A program made the translations under genes and the position numbers. Of a stretch of 64,000 nt of DNA, positions 27,720-36,585 are shown piece by piece (positions within the stretch are counted from its first letter, which is position 1; every line of letters starts with the position of its first letter). Origin of the DNA: Zobellia amurskyensis (GTDB taxonomy: Bacteria > Bacteroidota > Bacteroidia > Flavobacteriales > Flavobacteriaceae); assembly GCF_009725985.1 (NCBI RefSeq), contig NZ_RCNR01000019.1, positions 1 to 64,000 of the forward strand. The letters are read 5' to 3'. The notes under the pieces were generated by a model. That model did not search any database. It was given only the letters and a program-made list of their open reading frames with translations, and was not told where the DNA came from.

Positions 27720-30700
27720 TTAAAATGTGATGTTCGTGCCTATAGATATGGTTCTAGGTAGGGGATAGGATGACATATCAAAACCTGGAGCCAATGTATT
27801 GTTTTGGTTTATTGCTTGACCCTCTGGATTTCCGCCACTATAGTTAGTAAACATGGCTAGGTTTTGAACGGAACCGTAAAGGCGCAATCCTTTGACAAAA
27901 CCACTCTTTTCAACAATCTCTGTTGGTAATGTATATCCTAAGGTCAAATTGGCAATTCTAAGGTAAGAGGCATCCTCAACCCATAGGGAAGAGACCCTAT
28001 GTCCCCAACTGGGTCTTGCGGTTGGAATTCCAGAATGAATTCCGTCACCTGGTTGTTCTTCGCTTCTATATCTGTCCACCCATTCTTCACTTACATTAAA
28101 AAATCCTTGTAAGTTGTCTATGGTTTGTCTAAGCCCGTTCATTACTTGACCTCCGTATTGACCGTTTACAATAACACCTAGGTCAACACTTTTATAAGAA
28201 AAATTGTTAGTGAAACCGAAAATGAAATCAGGGTGTGGGTTTCCAATTATAGTGTAGTCTAACACATCATTTACAATACCATCGCCATCTACATCTTTAT
28301 ACTTAACATTTCCGACATATACTTGATTCGAATTAATAACCGAAGGGTCTTGAAGGTCTTCCGAGGTATAAACTCCTTCTAACTCAAAGCCATAAAATTG
28401 ACCTATAGGTTTTCCAACTACAGATACATGAGTAGGGTTACCGTCATTTGAACCTGCTAAAATTCTTTCTGTATTATCATTTAGGGAAAGTATCTTATTT
28501 CTGTTAATACTCATGTTCGCGTTGAGGTCCCAATTGAAGTCGCCTTGGATAATAGAGGCACCTAACGCTATTTCAAAACCTTTATTACTGACACTACCTT
28601 GGTTTATTGTTTGTGTCCCAAAACCTGAAGTAGTAGGTATGACATCATTCAATAACATATCATTACTTTTTCTATTATAGTAATCTAAGGTTAATGAAAT
28701 TCTATTATTGAACAACTCAAGATCAAGACCTACATCAAACTGACCAGATTCTTCCCATGTCAAGAATGGATTTGAAATCCCTAAATATGAAGCAGTAACT
28801 TGATTATTTCCAAAGATATATGCTCCGGCATTTACGGATGCCAAATGAGAATAATTACCTATATTATTATTACCACTCTTTCCATAACTAACCCGTAATT
28901 TCATGGAATTGACAAAATTGTTTTCGGTAAAAAACTCTTCTTCTGACACCCTCCAAGCACCAGCAATGGATGGGAAAAATGCAAACCTATTTTCTGAACC
29001 AAACCTAGACGAGCCGTCTGATCTAAAAGTGGCCGTTAAAAGATAGCGGTCATCAAAACCGTAATTTACACGGCCCAAATAAGAAATCATACTCCATTCG
29101 TTGACACTTTCTCCCCAAGAACCTATAGCCTGTGCAGCATTTATAGTTCGTATAAGATCGTTGGAAAATGGACCGGCATTGATGCTTATACTATTTGCTT
29201 TTGATTTTTGAGCGGTATAACCTAACAGACCATTTATACGATGTTTTCCAAAAACATTTTCATATTTTATGGTGTTTTCGGTAAGCCAGTTAAAGCTGTC
29301 GCTACGTGTGTTTGCTGAAGATCCAGTCCCTTCTATAGGAGGTCTGTTTGCCCCCCCTACAGTACTTGGAACATATGCATAGAATTTAGAAGCGCTAAAT
29401 ATGGTGTTAAATGATGACCTCACATTTAAACTAGGTGTAATGTCCCATTCAACATAAGCAATACCTAAGTTTTGAAATGTTTTTGAATTACGGGTAGATT
29501 CTTGTAATTCAAAAAGCGGGTTTGCAAAACTCCATGTAGAATGATATGGACTTTGAGGCGTTGTTATATAGGGTACTAAGTTACCATTTTCATCATGGCT
29601 TTTAGAAATTGGATTAGCCCAAAGACTAACACCAATAACATCACTACGGTTTTGATTAGTGTTGGCCCTATCCTGATTTATAAACGTAGGTTGTAGGGAG
29701 GCTCCAATCTTAAATTGCTCTCCCAAATCTAATTCTACTCCTATTTTACTGCTTATTCTTTCTACGCCCGTATGACGTAAAACACCGTCCTGCTTAAAAT
29801 ATCCAAGATTAAAGTCCATCCTAGAGTTTTCTGTACCTTTTAAAAGACTAAAATTATAATCTTGGGTTGGTGCGGCCTGCAATATTAAATCATACCAGTC
29901 AGTACCCTTTCCTACCAAAGCATCTAGGTCTCTATATTCCTCAGGGTAGTCCGCATTTACAGGTTCTCTATTTTCACGCTGTCTGACTTCAATATCAATT
30001 CTATCTCGTTGAAATTCTGCAAACTGCCGTTGATTCATTAAGTCAGGTCTTCCTTGAGATGGTACTTGTTGAATCCCATAACTAGAAGTGAAATTAATTT
30101 GAGTTAGACCGGCTTTACCTTTTTTTGTGGTAATCATGATTACTCCGTTCGCACCTCTAGACCCGTAAATTGCAGTAGAAGAAGCATCTTTTAAGATGGT
30201 AATGGACTCAATATTATTTGGGTTGATAAAGACTAAGGGGTTCAAATTTTGATTTAGACCAGAGGAATAGGGCATACCATCTACTACGTAAAGAGGTTCA
30301 TTACCAGCTCCTAAAGATCCACTACCACGAATTTTAACGGAAGTTCCTCCACCTGGGGCACCAGATACTTGTTGTATTTGAACTCCAGGTAATTGTCCCA
30401 CGAGTTGCTGGTCAACCGATGATACTGGAAGATCTTGAATTTTTTTCTGGTCTATGGTTGAAATAGCACCAGTTAAATCTTTAGAACGTTGTGTTCCGTA
30501 GCCTATTAGAACTACCTCATCTAAACTTGCTGCACTCTCTGTCAAAGTTATAACAAGATTAGTTTGGCCATTAATCGGAACTTCATTGGTGGCAAACCCA
30601 ATATAGGAAACCACTAGAATGGCATCGTCATTGGAAACCTCCATAGAGAAATTACCGTCAAAATCTGCAGTAACCCCATTGGTAGTACCTTTCTCCACAA

Positions 30701-31154
30701 TGTTCGCCCCGGGCAAGGGCAAACCACCTGAATCGGTTACCGTACCTGTAACGGATTGTTGGACTCTCTTGTTCTGGACATTTTTAGGGTTTTTCTTTAA
30801 GAAGATAGACCCGTTCTCATCAAACTTGAACTGAAGGTCCGTTAGAGTAGCACATCTATTGAGCAAATCCCCGACCTTTACAGTACCTTTTTTAATGTTG
30901 ACGAGTGGACTACCGACGAACAGATCTGATCGATAGATAAAATTATAATCTGTCTGCTTTTTGACAACCTCCAGAACTTCTTCAATAGAAAGTTGGGCAT
31001 CTTCGGTAAACGTAATCTTCTTATTTTGTGAAAATCCTATTTCTGCGGTAAACCCGAACGAAAGGACCGAAAAGAAAAAGATGAAAATTTTCATAGTTAA
31101 AAGTAGGGATGACTTGACACAGCCAAGGGGACTCCCATTTGGTTTAGTTTTCAT
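27720..31154 (-). CDS. SusC-type TonB-dependent transducer with STN domain (pair 2)
   Basis: The 1144-residue outer-membrane transporter has, after its signal peptide, an STN domain (about residues 45-115; SIEEVLEVVKKQTDYNFIYR, GDLLNRCATLTDLQFKF). This domain talks to a FecR anti-sigma factor in the periplasm. Next come a carboxypeptidase-D-like domain (VTGTVTDSGGLPLPGANI, TADFDGNFSM), DEVVLIGYGTQRSKDLTGAIS, a plug with YVVDGMPYSS and STAIYGSRGANGVIMITTKKG, and a barrel ending ISIGTNITF. FecR and ECF sigma genes lie directly upstream on the same strand, so ligand uptake should be coupled to its own transcription. Pairs 1 and 3 lack the STN domain. Confidence 0.94.
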   Translation of the reverse strand: MKTKPNGSPLGCVKSSLLLTMKIFIFFFSVLSFGFTAEIGFSQNKKITFTEDAQLSIEEVLEVVKKQTDYNFIYRSDLFVGSPLVNIKKGTVKVGDLLNRCATLTDLQFKFDENGSIFLKKNPKNVQNKRVQQSVTGTVTDSGGLPLPGANIVEKGTTNGVTADFDGNFSMEVSNDDAILVVSYIGFATNEVPINGQTNLVITLTESAASLDEVVLIGYGTQRSKDLTGAISTIDQKKIQDLPVSSVDQQLVGQLPGVQIQQVSGAPGGGTSVKIRGSGSLGAGNEPLYVVDGMPYSSGLNQNLNPLVFINPNNIESITILKDASSTAIYGSRGANGVIMITTKKGKAGLTQINFTSSYGIQQVPSQGRPDLMNQRQFAEFQRDRIDIEVRQRENREPVNADYPEEYRDLDALVGKGTDWYDLILQAAPTQDYNFSLLKGTENSRMDFNLGYFKQDGVLRHTGVERISSKIGVELDLGEQFKIGASLQPTFINQDRANTNQNRSDVIGVSLWANPISKSHDENGNLVPYITTPQSPYHSTWSFANPLFELQESTRNSKTFQNLGIAYVEWDITPSLNVRSSFNTIFSASKFYAYVPSTVGGANRPPIEGTGSSANTRSDSFNWLTENTIKYENVFGKHRINGLLGYTAQKSKANSISINAGPFSNDLIRTINAAQAIGSWGESVNEWSMISYLGRVNYGFDDRYLLTATFRSDGSSRFGSENRFAFFPSIAGAWRVSEEEFFTENNFVNSMKLRVSYGKSGNNNIGNYSHLASVNAGAYIFGNNQVTASYLGISNPFLTWEESGQFDVGLDLELFNNRISLTLDYYNRKSNDMLLNDVIPTTSGFGTQTINQGSVSNKGFEIALGASIIQGDFNWDLNANMSINRNKILSLNDNTERILAGSNDGNPTHVSVVGKPIGQFYGFELEGVYTSEDLQDPSVINSNQVYVGNVKYKDVDGDGIVNDVLDYTIIGNPHPDFIFGFTNNFSYKSVDLGVIVNGQYGGQVMNGLRQTIDNLQGFFNVSEEWVDRYRSEEQPGDGIHSGIPTARPSWGHRVSSLWVEDASYLRIANLTLGYTLPTEIVEKSGFVKGLRLYGSVQNLAMFTNYSGGNPEGQAINQNNTLAPGFDMSSYPLPRTISIGTNITF

Positions 31155-31250
31155 AAATTTGAATGTTAGTTATTTTTTAATTAATGATTCCGGGGGTGGA
31201 GGTTTAAATTTTCCAGATCTAGACTCCATTCCCTTTTTTGAGGTTTACTT

Positions 31251-32384
31251 CTACTTCATTGTGATTATTTTTTCATTTATTTCATAATTTACTTCGTTGG
31301 TATTCTGTATGATATTCAATATTTCATTGAGCTCTAGCGTTTTTCTAAAAACGCCGTTGAAGGTCAAATTCTTTATACTTTCATTTTGAAAAGTAACGTC
31401 AATGTCATACCAGCGCGAAAGCACTTTCATAATATCCTCTAAGGATTGGTTTTTAAAGCTGAAAAGACCATCTTTCCAAGATATTACGTTGTAGACATCT
31501 ACCGTAGAAACGACTAACTTATTTGTAGTACGGTCAATTTTTGATTGATGCCCGGGAGTAAGGCTTTTAGAGTCATTTCCGTTTTTGACCAAAACCTTGC
31601 CTTCCACTAAGGTCGTGGATATCTGGTCATCATCGCCATAGGCTTTAATGTTGAACTCCGTGCCCAGTACTTCTATTTTTTGATTTTCTGTTTTTACAAT
31701 AAATTGAGAACCATTGTGTTCAGTGCTAGGAGAAACATCAAAATAGGCCTCGCCATATACCAATTCTATTTCCCTGGTTTTATCAGCGGTAAAGGCTACG
31801 GGATATTTTATCTGTGTTCCAGAGTTGACCCATACCTTGGTGCCATCATTAAGGACTAAAAAAAACTGGCCTCCCCTGGGAATGGTAAGGATATTTTTAC
31901 TTGTGCTTTCTTCGGGCACTCTCCTCTTGTTGTAGACCAATTGCTCGCCATTGCTTGACGCTTTATCCGTTTCAAAGCTTTCTCCTTTTTCTAAAAGAAT
32001 TTTTGATCCATCCTCTAAGGTAAGTGTTGCTTTTTCCGAACCAATACGAATCTGTTTTTTATGAACAACAGTAGGTTCTAAGGTGGGTGTTATTTCGGTA
32101 TTTTCTATGTTCCAGTACCATGTCAGGATAGTTGAAAAAAGTAAGACAACGGCGGCAGCATATTTATAAGACGAATAACTTTTTTTCTTTTTTTTGATTT
32201 TTATAGAAACATCGGCCCAACCTTTTTGAACATCAACTATATCAATCCCTTTAGAATAATTGTTTTTAACTTTATCAAAGTAGTCTCGGTGAACTTTGGA
32301 TTCGCTATACCAAGCCTCGAAAATTTCGTTTTCTTCCGTGGTTAGGGTATTGTTAACTTTCTTTAGAATCAGTTTGAAATCCAT
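31251..32384 (-). CDS. FecR-family anti-sigma factor
   Basis: The 377-residue inner-membrane protein has a cytoplasmic N-terminal part (about 1-70) that should hold the sigma factor. One membrane segment follows near residues 75-92 (YAAAVVLLFSTILTWYW). The periplasmic FecR domain (about 140-240) includes LTIPRGGQFFLVLNDGTKVWV and GEAYFDVSP. The C-terminal DUF4974-like domain (from about 305) includes GLFSFKNQSLEDIMKVLSRWYDIDVTF and receives the signal from the STN domain. It sits between the sigma gene (121-base gap) and susC 2 (96-base gap), the standard order sigma - FecR - SusC. Confidence 0.93.
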   Translation of the reverse strand: MDFKLILKKVNNTLTTEENEIFEAWYSESKVHRDYFDKVKNNYSKGIDIVDVQKGWADVSIKIKKKKKSYSSYKYAAAVVLLFSTILTWYWNIENTEITPTLEPTVVHKKQIRIGSEKATLTLEDGSKILLEKGESFETDKASSNGEQLVYNKRRVPEESTSKNILTIPRGGQFFLVLNDGTKVWVNSGTQIKYPVAFTADKTREIELVYGEAYFDVSPSTEHNGSQFIVKTENQKIEVLGTEFNIKAYGDDDQISTTLVEGKVLVKNGNDSKSLTPGHQSKIDRTTNKLVVSTVDVYNVISWKDGLFSFKNQSLEDIMKVLSRWYDIDVTFQNESIKNLTFNGVFRKTLELNEILNIIQNTNEVNYEINEKIITMK

Positions 32385-32505
32385 TAGTGTGTGATTACTT
32401 ATATCTATAGGACAATCAAATTCTTAAAATGGGTGACAAAAAATTGTAAAAAAACTAAATTTAAGCTTGAATATATGAGGATATGATGTTTTGAAAGGTG
32501 TTTTA

Positions 32506-33066
32506 CTATAGAGAAAATAATAGAATAGCCAAAGAAACGGTAAGTTCCCCCAACTTGGCCTTGGCCCGTTTTAATTGGGTCTTTACGGTGTTTATAGAGA
32601 CATTTAACTCGTCTGCTATTTCTTTATATCGATAGTTCTCCCTAAAACGTAGTTCTACAATAGAGCGCATTCTTAGCGGTAAATTCTCTATGATATTTAG
32701 AGCCTGTTGATTTCGGATTTCCTTTTCTTGCTCAATGGACCAATCTGGCTCCTGGTCAAATGATAAAGAAATTTGTGCATTTAATATATTTGAATCATCT
32801 GTAATTCTTAATGCCTTTAACTTATTCAAACATTTATTGCGCACCATAGCGTACAAATAGGCTTTCAGGTTTGTTTTAAGATTAATTCTATTGGATTTCT
32901 CCCAAAGACGAACAAAAACTTCTTGCACCGCATCTTCGCTTGAAGACTTATCAAAAAGATAACCATGGGCATAGGTTACCAACTCATGGTACATACCATC
33001 AAATAGCCTTTTAAAAGCAAAATGATTTTTATTTTGTATTTCTCCTAAGATGGTTTCTAAATCCAA
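32506..33066 (-). CDS. ECF sigma-70 family RNA polymerase sigma factor
   Basis: The 186-residue protein has sigma region 2 at about residues 15-85 (FKRLFDGMYHELVTYAHGYLFD, SEDAVQEVFVRLWEK). Region 4 lies at about 125-180 (LPLRMRSIVELRFRENYRY, EIADELNVSINTVKTQLKRA). It should direct RNA polymerase to the susC 2 operon when freed by the FecR protein next to it. The C-terminus ends in a short hydrophobic tail (SLAILLFSL). Its own promoter carries a 16-bp regulon element (33089-33133), placing this sigma factor under the rhamnose-linked regulator. Confidence 0.92.
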   Translation of the reverse strand: MDLETILGEIQNKNHFAFKRLFDGMYHELVTYAHGYLFDKSSSEDAVQEVFVRLWEKSNRINLKTNLKAYLYAMVRNKCLNKLKALRITDDSNILNAQISLSFDQEPDWSIEQEKEIRNQQALNIIENLPLRMRSIVELRFRENYRYKEIADELNVSINTVKTQLKRAKAKLGELTVSLAILLFSL

Positions 33067-33088
33067 GATAATTAATTCAATGGTATAT

Positions 33089-33133
33089 CAATTATAAAGA
33101 ATATCAATATCAAGAGTATCCTGTACTGTGCTG
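33089..33133 (-). promoter_or_regulatory. Promoter of the ECF sigma gene with 16-bp regulatory element
   Basis: On the minus strand CAGCACAGTACAGGAT (33118-33133) is followed 22 bp on by TATAATTG (33096 down to 33089), one base off TAnnTTTG. The sigma start codon at 33066 is 23 bases past the box. The element is the closest of all copies to the consensus. It is itself bracketed by a long inverted repeat (33104-33163). Confidence 0.7.
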
Positions 33134-33163
33134 ATGAACACTTTGTTTAGTACTTGATATTGA
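33104..33163. repeat. 11-bp perfect inverted repeat bracketing the sigma-gene regulatory element
   Basis: TCAATATCAAG (33104-33114) and CTTGATATTGA (33153-33163) are perfect reverse complements separated by 38 bp. The 16-bp element lies between them. No other promoter of the set shows this, so it may be a binding site for a second regulator or a DNA/RNA structure specific to the sigma gene. Confidence 0.7.
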
Positions 33164-33214
33164 GTTTATAGTGAGGTCTTTTAAACTAATTTTAAAAATA
33201 AATTAATTGTCAAA

Positions 33215-35977
33215 TTACATTCTCACGCTAAAAACATAAGTTCCCGAACCGACCTCAACGATAGTTTCTTTTTCGTTTGAGTTTAATATTTTAATGGATT
33301 CATTTTTAGAGAGACTTGTATTCCCTTCTTTTATATCGGACAGTACCGATGTGGGAATATGAACTTTAGCTTTCGTATTGACTGGTATTTTTATGTTCAT
33401 AAGAACCCTGTTGCCTTTCCAGTTCCAAGCAGATGCTATGGTGCCATTAATGCTTTTATAGCTACCTTCTATGAAGTCCATTTCTCTGGTTATAGCTGGC
33501 TTTATAATAATATTTCTATATCCAGAATCTTCAGTGTCTATTCCTACGGCATGTTGAAACATCCATTCTGCAACTGAACCGAAAGCGTAATGACTAAAGG
33601 AGTTCATTTTAGCGTTCAAGTCCGAATTCTCCGTATCATCTTTGGTATAGCTGTTCCAACGTTCCCAAATAGATGTACTCCCGTTTTCTACGGAATACCC
33701 CCAACTGGGGTACTCGGTCTGCTGGAAGATTTTATAGGAGATGTCGTTGTACCCATATTTAGACAAGGCCAACATAACATGTTTAGTGCCTAGAAACCCT
33801 GTGGCAAATTTGTATCCGTTCTTTTCTATTTTTTCTGCTAATCTAGCAGCTCCTTTTTTAGCTAGATTGTCTGGGTACAGATCAAAGTACAAAGCTAGGG
33901 CATACGTAGTTTGTGTATCTTCTGTGGTCCGCCCGTTCGCTAAAATATACTTTTTGGCAAATGCTTTTTTAATATTTTCAAATAGATTTCTGTAACTAGC
34001 TGCATCTTTGGTTTTCCCCAATGCTTCGGCCATTTCGGCCATAAGTTTAGCATCGTATCCATAAAATGAAGAACCTATGAAATCATGGCTCGTTTCTTCG
34101 TTAACAGCAAGCCAGTCTCCCCAATTGTTGCCTCCACCTGGCCTTAAATAATCTGTGCTCGCGTCTTCTTGGAACTCCATGAACTTTTGCATGCCTTCAT
34201 ACATAAAATCTAGGGCACGGGTATCATTATACACTTTGTACATGTTATATGGAATAATGATTCCTACATCCATCCATGCCGGTGCATATTGATTGGGTCT
34301 TGAATAAGGGAAAGGAGCAAAATTCGGATAGGCTCCGTACCATCGTTGCGCATCATCAAGGTCTACCAAGAATTTGGTCATGAAGGCGGCCACGTCTGAA
34401 TTGTAGGTAGCGGAACGCATATAGATTTGAGCATCTCCGGTCCAACCTAATCGTTCGTCCCTCTGTGGGCAATCCGTTGGAATTTCAAAAAAATTGGCAC
34501 TTTGTGTGGTGTTTATATTTTTGAACAGGGTATTGTTCATTGTATTGGATGAATTGAAGGTACTGGCATCGGTTTCAATGGAGCTTAAGACTAGTCCTGT
34601 AATGGCATCCAAAGTAGGTTTTCCTGGATACCCTGTTACTTCTATATACTGAAAGCCATGATAGGTGAATTTTGGCTGCCAAGTTTCTAGACCCTCACCT
34701 TTCAGAATATAAGTGTCGGTAGCTCTTGCTTTTCTCAGGTTTTCGGTCTGAATTTGACCATCACTTTTTAGAATTTCTCCAAAACGCAATTGTACCTTTG
34801 TTCCTTTTGGGCCTTTCACCTTGAGTTCGGCAATCCCGGCAATATTCTTGCCGAGATTAAAAACATAGGTTCCAGGGCTGGGTTCCGTAATTTCAATAGG
34901 TTTCAATTGCTCTACATTTTTAACCTTCGTACCTGGATGGGCTTCTAATTCTCCATTGGGGTAGGTGTATATTTTTGGATTTTCCCATCCGCTATCATCA
35001 TAATTTGGAGTATCCCAACCTGAATTTTCCAATCGAGCATCGTAAGTCTCTCCCATTATAATATCGGCTTCACGAATAGCCCCTACATTTGATTTCCAGG
35101 AACGGTCCGAAGCTATAATTTCTGTTGAACCATCTTCATATTCAATGTGTATTTGTCCCATGAAAGAAGGGTTGACCCCGTAAAACTCCCTTACCTTATC
35201 CAAGCGTACCAAAAGAGCATATCCTATATAGCCAGCGTACCATCCATCCGCAATAACCGCCCCAACTACGTTCTCACCTTCTTGAAGTCTGTCCGTAATA
35301 TCAAAAGTTTGATAGTATAGCCTTTTGTTGTAATCCGTCCATCCGGGTAGAAAATAATCGTCGCCAACTTTTTTGCCGTTCAATCTAAGTTCGTAAAGTC
35401 CTAAAGCCGTAGTGTATGCAGTAGCCTTTTTTAGTTTTTTGTTTAATGTAAAAGATTTACGTAGGTATCTAGCAGATGGTAAATACAGACTATCATATTT
35501 ATCGGTTTTGTCGTAACCTACGTCATGGCCAATAAAAAGCCCTTTCCAGTTAGAGAAATTTAAAAGCCCCATGGACCAATGCGCCGGTGAACTCCATTCC
35601 GTCGTGTTATTTGATTCATCCCAAATTTTTACCTTCCAATAATATTTTGAATCTGATTTTAATGAAATTCCATCGTATTCTATTTGATTGGTATGGTTGG
35701 AGTTTACTTTTCCGCTGTCCCAAACATCAGCTTCGTTTTTTATAAGTTTTTCTGAGGAGGAAGCCACTATGATTTGATAAGCGGACTGAAACCTATTTCT
35801 ACCTTCTCCTTTCAAAATCCAACTGAATCGAGGTCGTGGAGCATCAATACCCTCTGGATTTTCAAAGTATTCCACTCTAACATCATGTATAGAAAGAGCG
35901 TCAAATTTGGTGTTTTGTGAGTAGGAATTGCTGAAAGCTAGCAAGGTTATAATTAGGATAGTAAATTGAAATTTCAT
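33215..35977 (-). CDS. GH78 alpha-L-rhamnosidase
   Basis: The 920-residue exported glycoside hydrolase has a signal peptide ending SNSYSQ. In order: an N-terminal Fn3-like domain (PRFSWILKGEGR, YYWKVKIWDES), carbohydrate-binding beta-sandwiches (YELRLNGKKVGDDYFLPGWTDY, VVGAVIADGWYAGYIG), and the alpha/alpha barrel with DCPQRDERLGWTGDAQIYM. Glu508 there is the expected general acid. A C-terminal beta-sandwich follows. It releases terminal alpha-L-rhamnose with inversion. The acidic motif is the standard GH78 type, different from [11 protein letters not shown] in the fused enzyme at 19395, so the two rhamnosidase domains belong to distinct branches. It precedes the sigma gene on the same strand but both have their own promoter. 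Confidence 0.93.
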   Translation of the reverse strand: MKFQFTILIITLLAFSNSYSQNTKFDALSIHDVRVEYFENPEGIDAPRPRFSWILKGEGRNRFQSAYQIIVASSSEKLIKNEADVWDSGKVNSNHTNQIEYDGISLKSDSKYYWKVKIWDESNNTTEWSSPAHWSMGLLNFSNWKGLFIGHDVGYDKTDKYDSLYLPSARYLRKSFTLNKKLKKATAYTTALGLYELRLNGKKVGDDYFLPGWTDYNKRLYYQTFDITDRLQEGENVVGAVIADGWYAGYIGYALLVRLDKVREFYGVNPSFMGQIHIEYEDGSTEIIASDRSWKSNVGAIREADIIMGETYDARLENSGWDTPNYDDSGWENPKIYTYPNGELEAHPGTKVKNVEQLKPIEITEPSPGTYVFNLGKNIAGIAELKVKGPKGTKVQLRFGEILKSDGQIQTENLRKARATDTYILKGEGLETWQPKFTYHGFQYIEVTGYPGKPTLDAITGLVLSSIETDASTFNSSNTMNNTLFKNINTTQSANFFEIPTDCPQRDERLGWTGDAQIYMRSATYNSDVAAFMTKFLVDLDDAQRWYGAYPNFAPFPYSRPNQYAPAWMDVGIIIPYNMYKVYNDTRALDFMYEGMQKFMEFQEDASTDYLRPGGGNNWGDWLAVNEETSHDFIGSSFYGYDAKLMAEMAEALGKTKDAASYRNLFENIKKAFAKKYILANGRTTEDTQTTYALALYFDLYPDNLAKKGAARLAEKIEKNGYKFATGFLGTKHVMLALSKYGYNDISYKIFQQTEYPSWGYSVENGSTSIWERWNSYTKDDTENSDLNAKMNSFSHYAFGSVAEWMFQHAVGIDTEDSGYRNIIIKPAITREMDFIEGSYKSINGTIASAWNWKGNRVLMNIKIPVNTKAKVHIPTSVLSDIKEGNTSLSKNESIKILNSNEKETIVEVGSGTYVFSVRM

Positions 35978-36020
35978 TGGTTTTCTATATTTTATTGAAG
36001 AAATAGAATTGCATTTTGGA

Positions 36021-36065
36021 GCAAGGTAATTGGCTTCGTTTCTAAAAGTATCCTGTACTATGTGG
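36021..36065 (-). promoter_or_regulatory. Promoter of the GH78 gene with 16-bp regulatory element
   Basis: On the minus strand CCACATAGTACAGGAT (36050-36065) is followed 22 bp on by TACCTTGC (36028 down to 36021), which keeps TAnnTT but not the last two bases of the box. The GH78 start codon at 35977 lies 44 bases past it. The spacing is the same as at the stronger promoters. Confidence 0.55.
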
Positions 36066-36109
36066 TCTATAGGCCAGTAAAACTTTAAAATTTAATTATT
36101 CCATTTTAA

Positions 36110-36154
36110 CAGCATTGTACAGGATACATGACTGTTTTTCTAGCTTTATTTTTG
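36110..36154 (+). promoter_or_regulatory. Divergent promoter towards the sulfatase gene at 36586, with 16-bp element
   Basis: CAGCATTGTACAGGAT (36110-36125) ends 22 bp before TATTTTTG (36147-36154), an exact TAnnTTTG box on the plus strand. It faces away from the GH78 promoter 45 bp to its left. The next plus-strand gene starts only at 36586, giving a leader of about 425 bases. Confidence 0.7.
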
Positions 36155-36585
36155 CGTATATCATGCTTTGGACGGAATGATTTATGCCTACTAATTTTTG
36201 TAGCAAGGGGAGGTAGCTATTTTTCCGTTAGATATTTTGATTAAAATCTTTATATGACACTTTCACTAAATAGATTTTAAGGAGGTTTGTGAGTGGCAAT
36301 TTCAAGGTTTAGTGGTTATTCTATAACCTAGGGTCTACTGTGTATTTCTCTAAACAAATGCTTTGCGACCAGTGCTTATTTTGATAAGTTTTTTCAGTAT
36401 TTTCTTTGTTTAACCAAGTTCGGTGAATATTAAAATTGAAGAATAAAAATGTTGATTTTTTTAGTCATCCATTATAAACCAAAAATTTGGCCTCTCGGGT
36501 AGGGACAGTGGTAGATTTGTACGTCATTAATTTGATGAGTTATAATAGTTTGTATAGAAAGCAATATTTAAAACCGTAAAGTTTT
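36155..36585 (+). other. Long untranslated leader upstream of the sulfatase gene
   Basis: About 430 bases follow the promoter at 36110-36154 with no supported open reading frame on either strand. I see no clear terminator-like hairpin or known riboswitch. Either the leader is regulatory or a second promoter lies closer to 36586. Confidence 0.4.
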
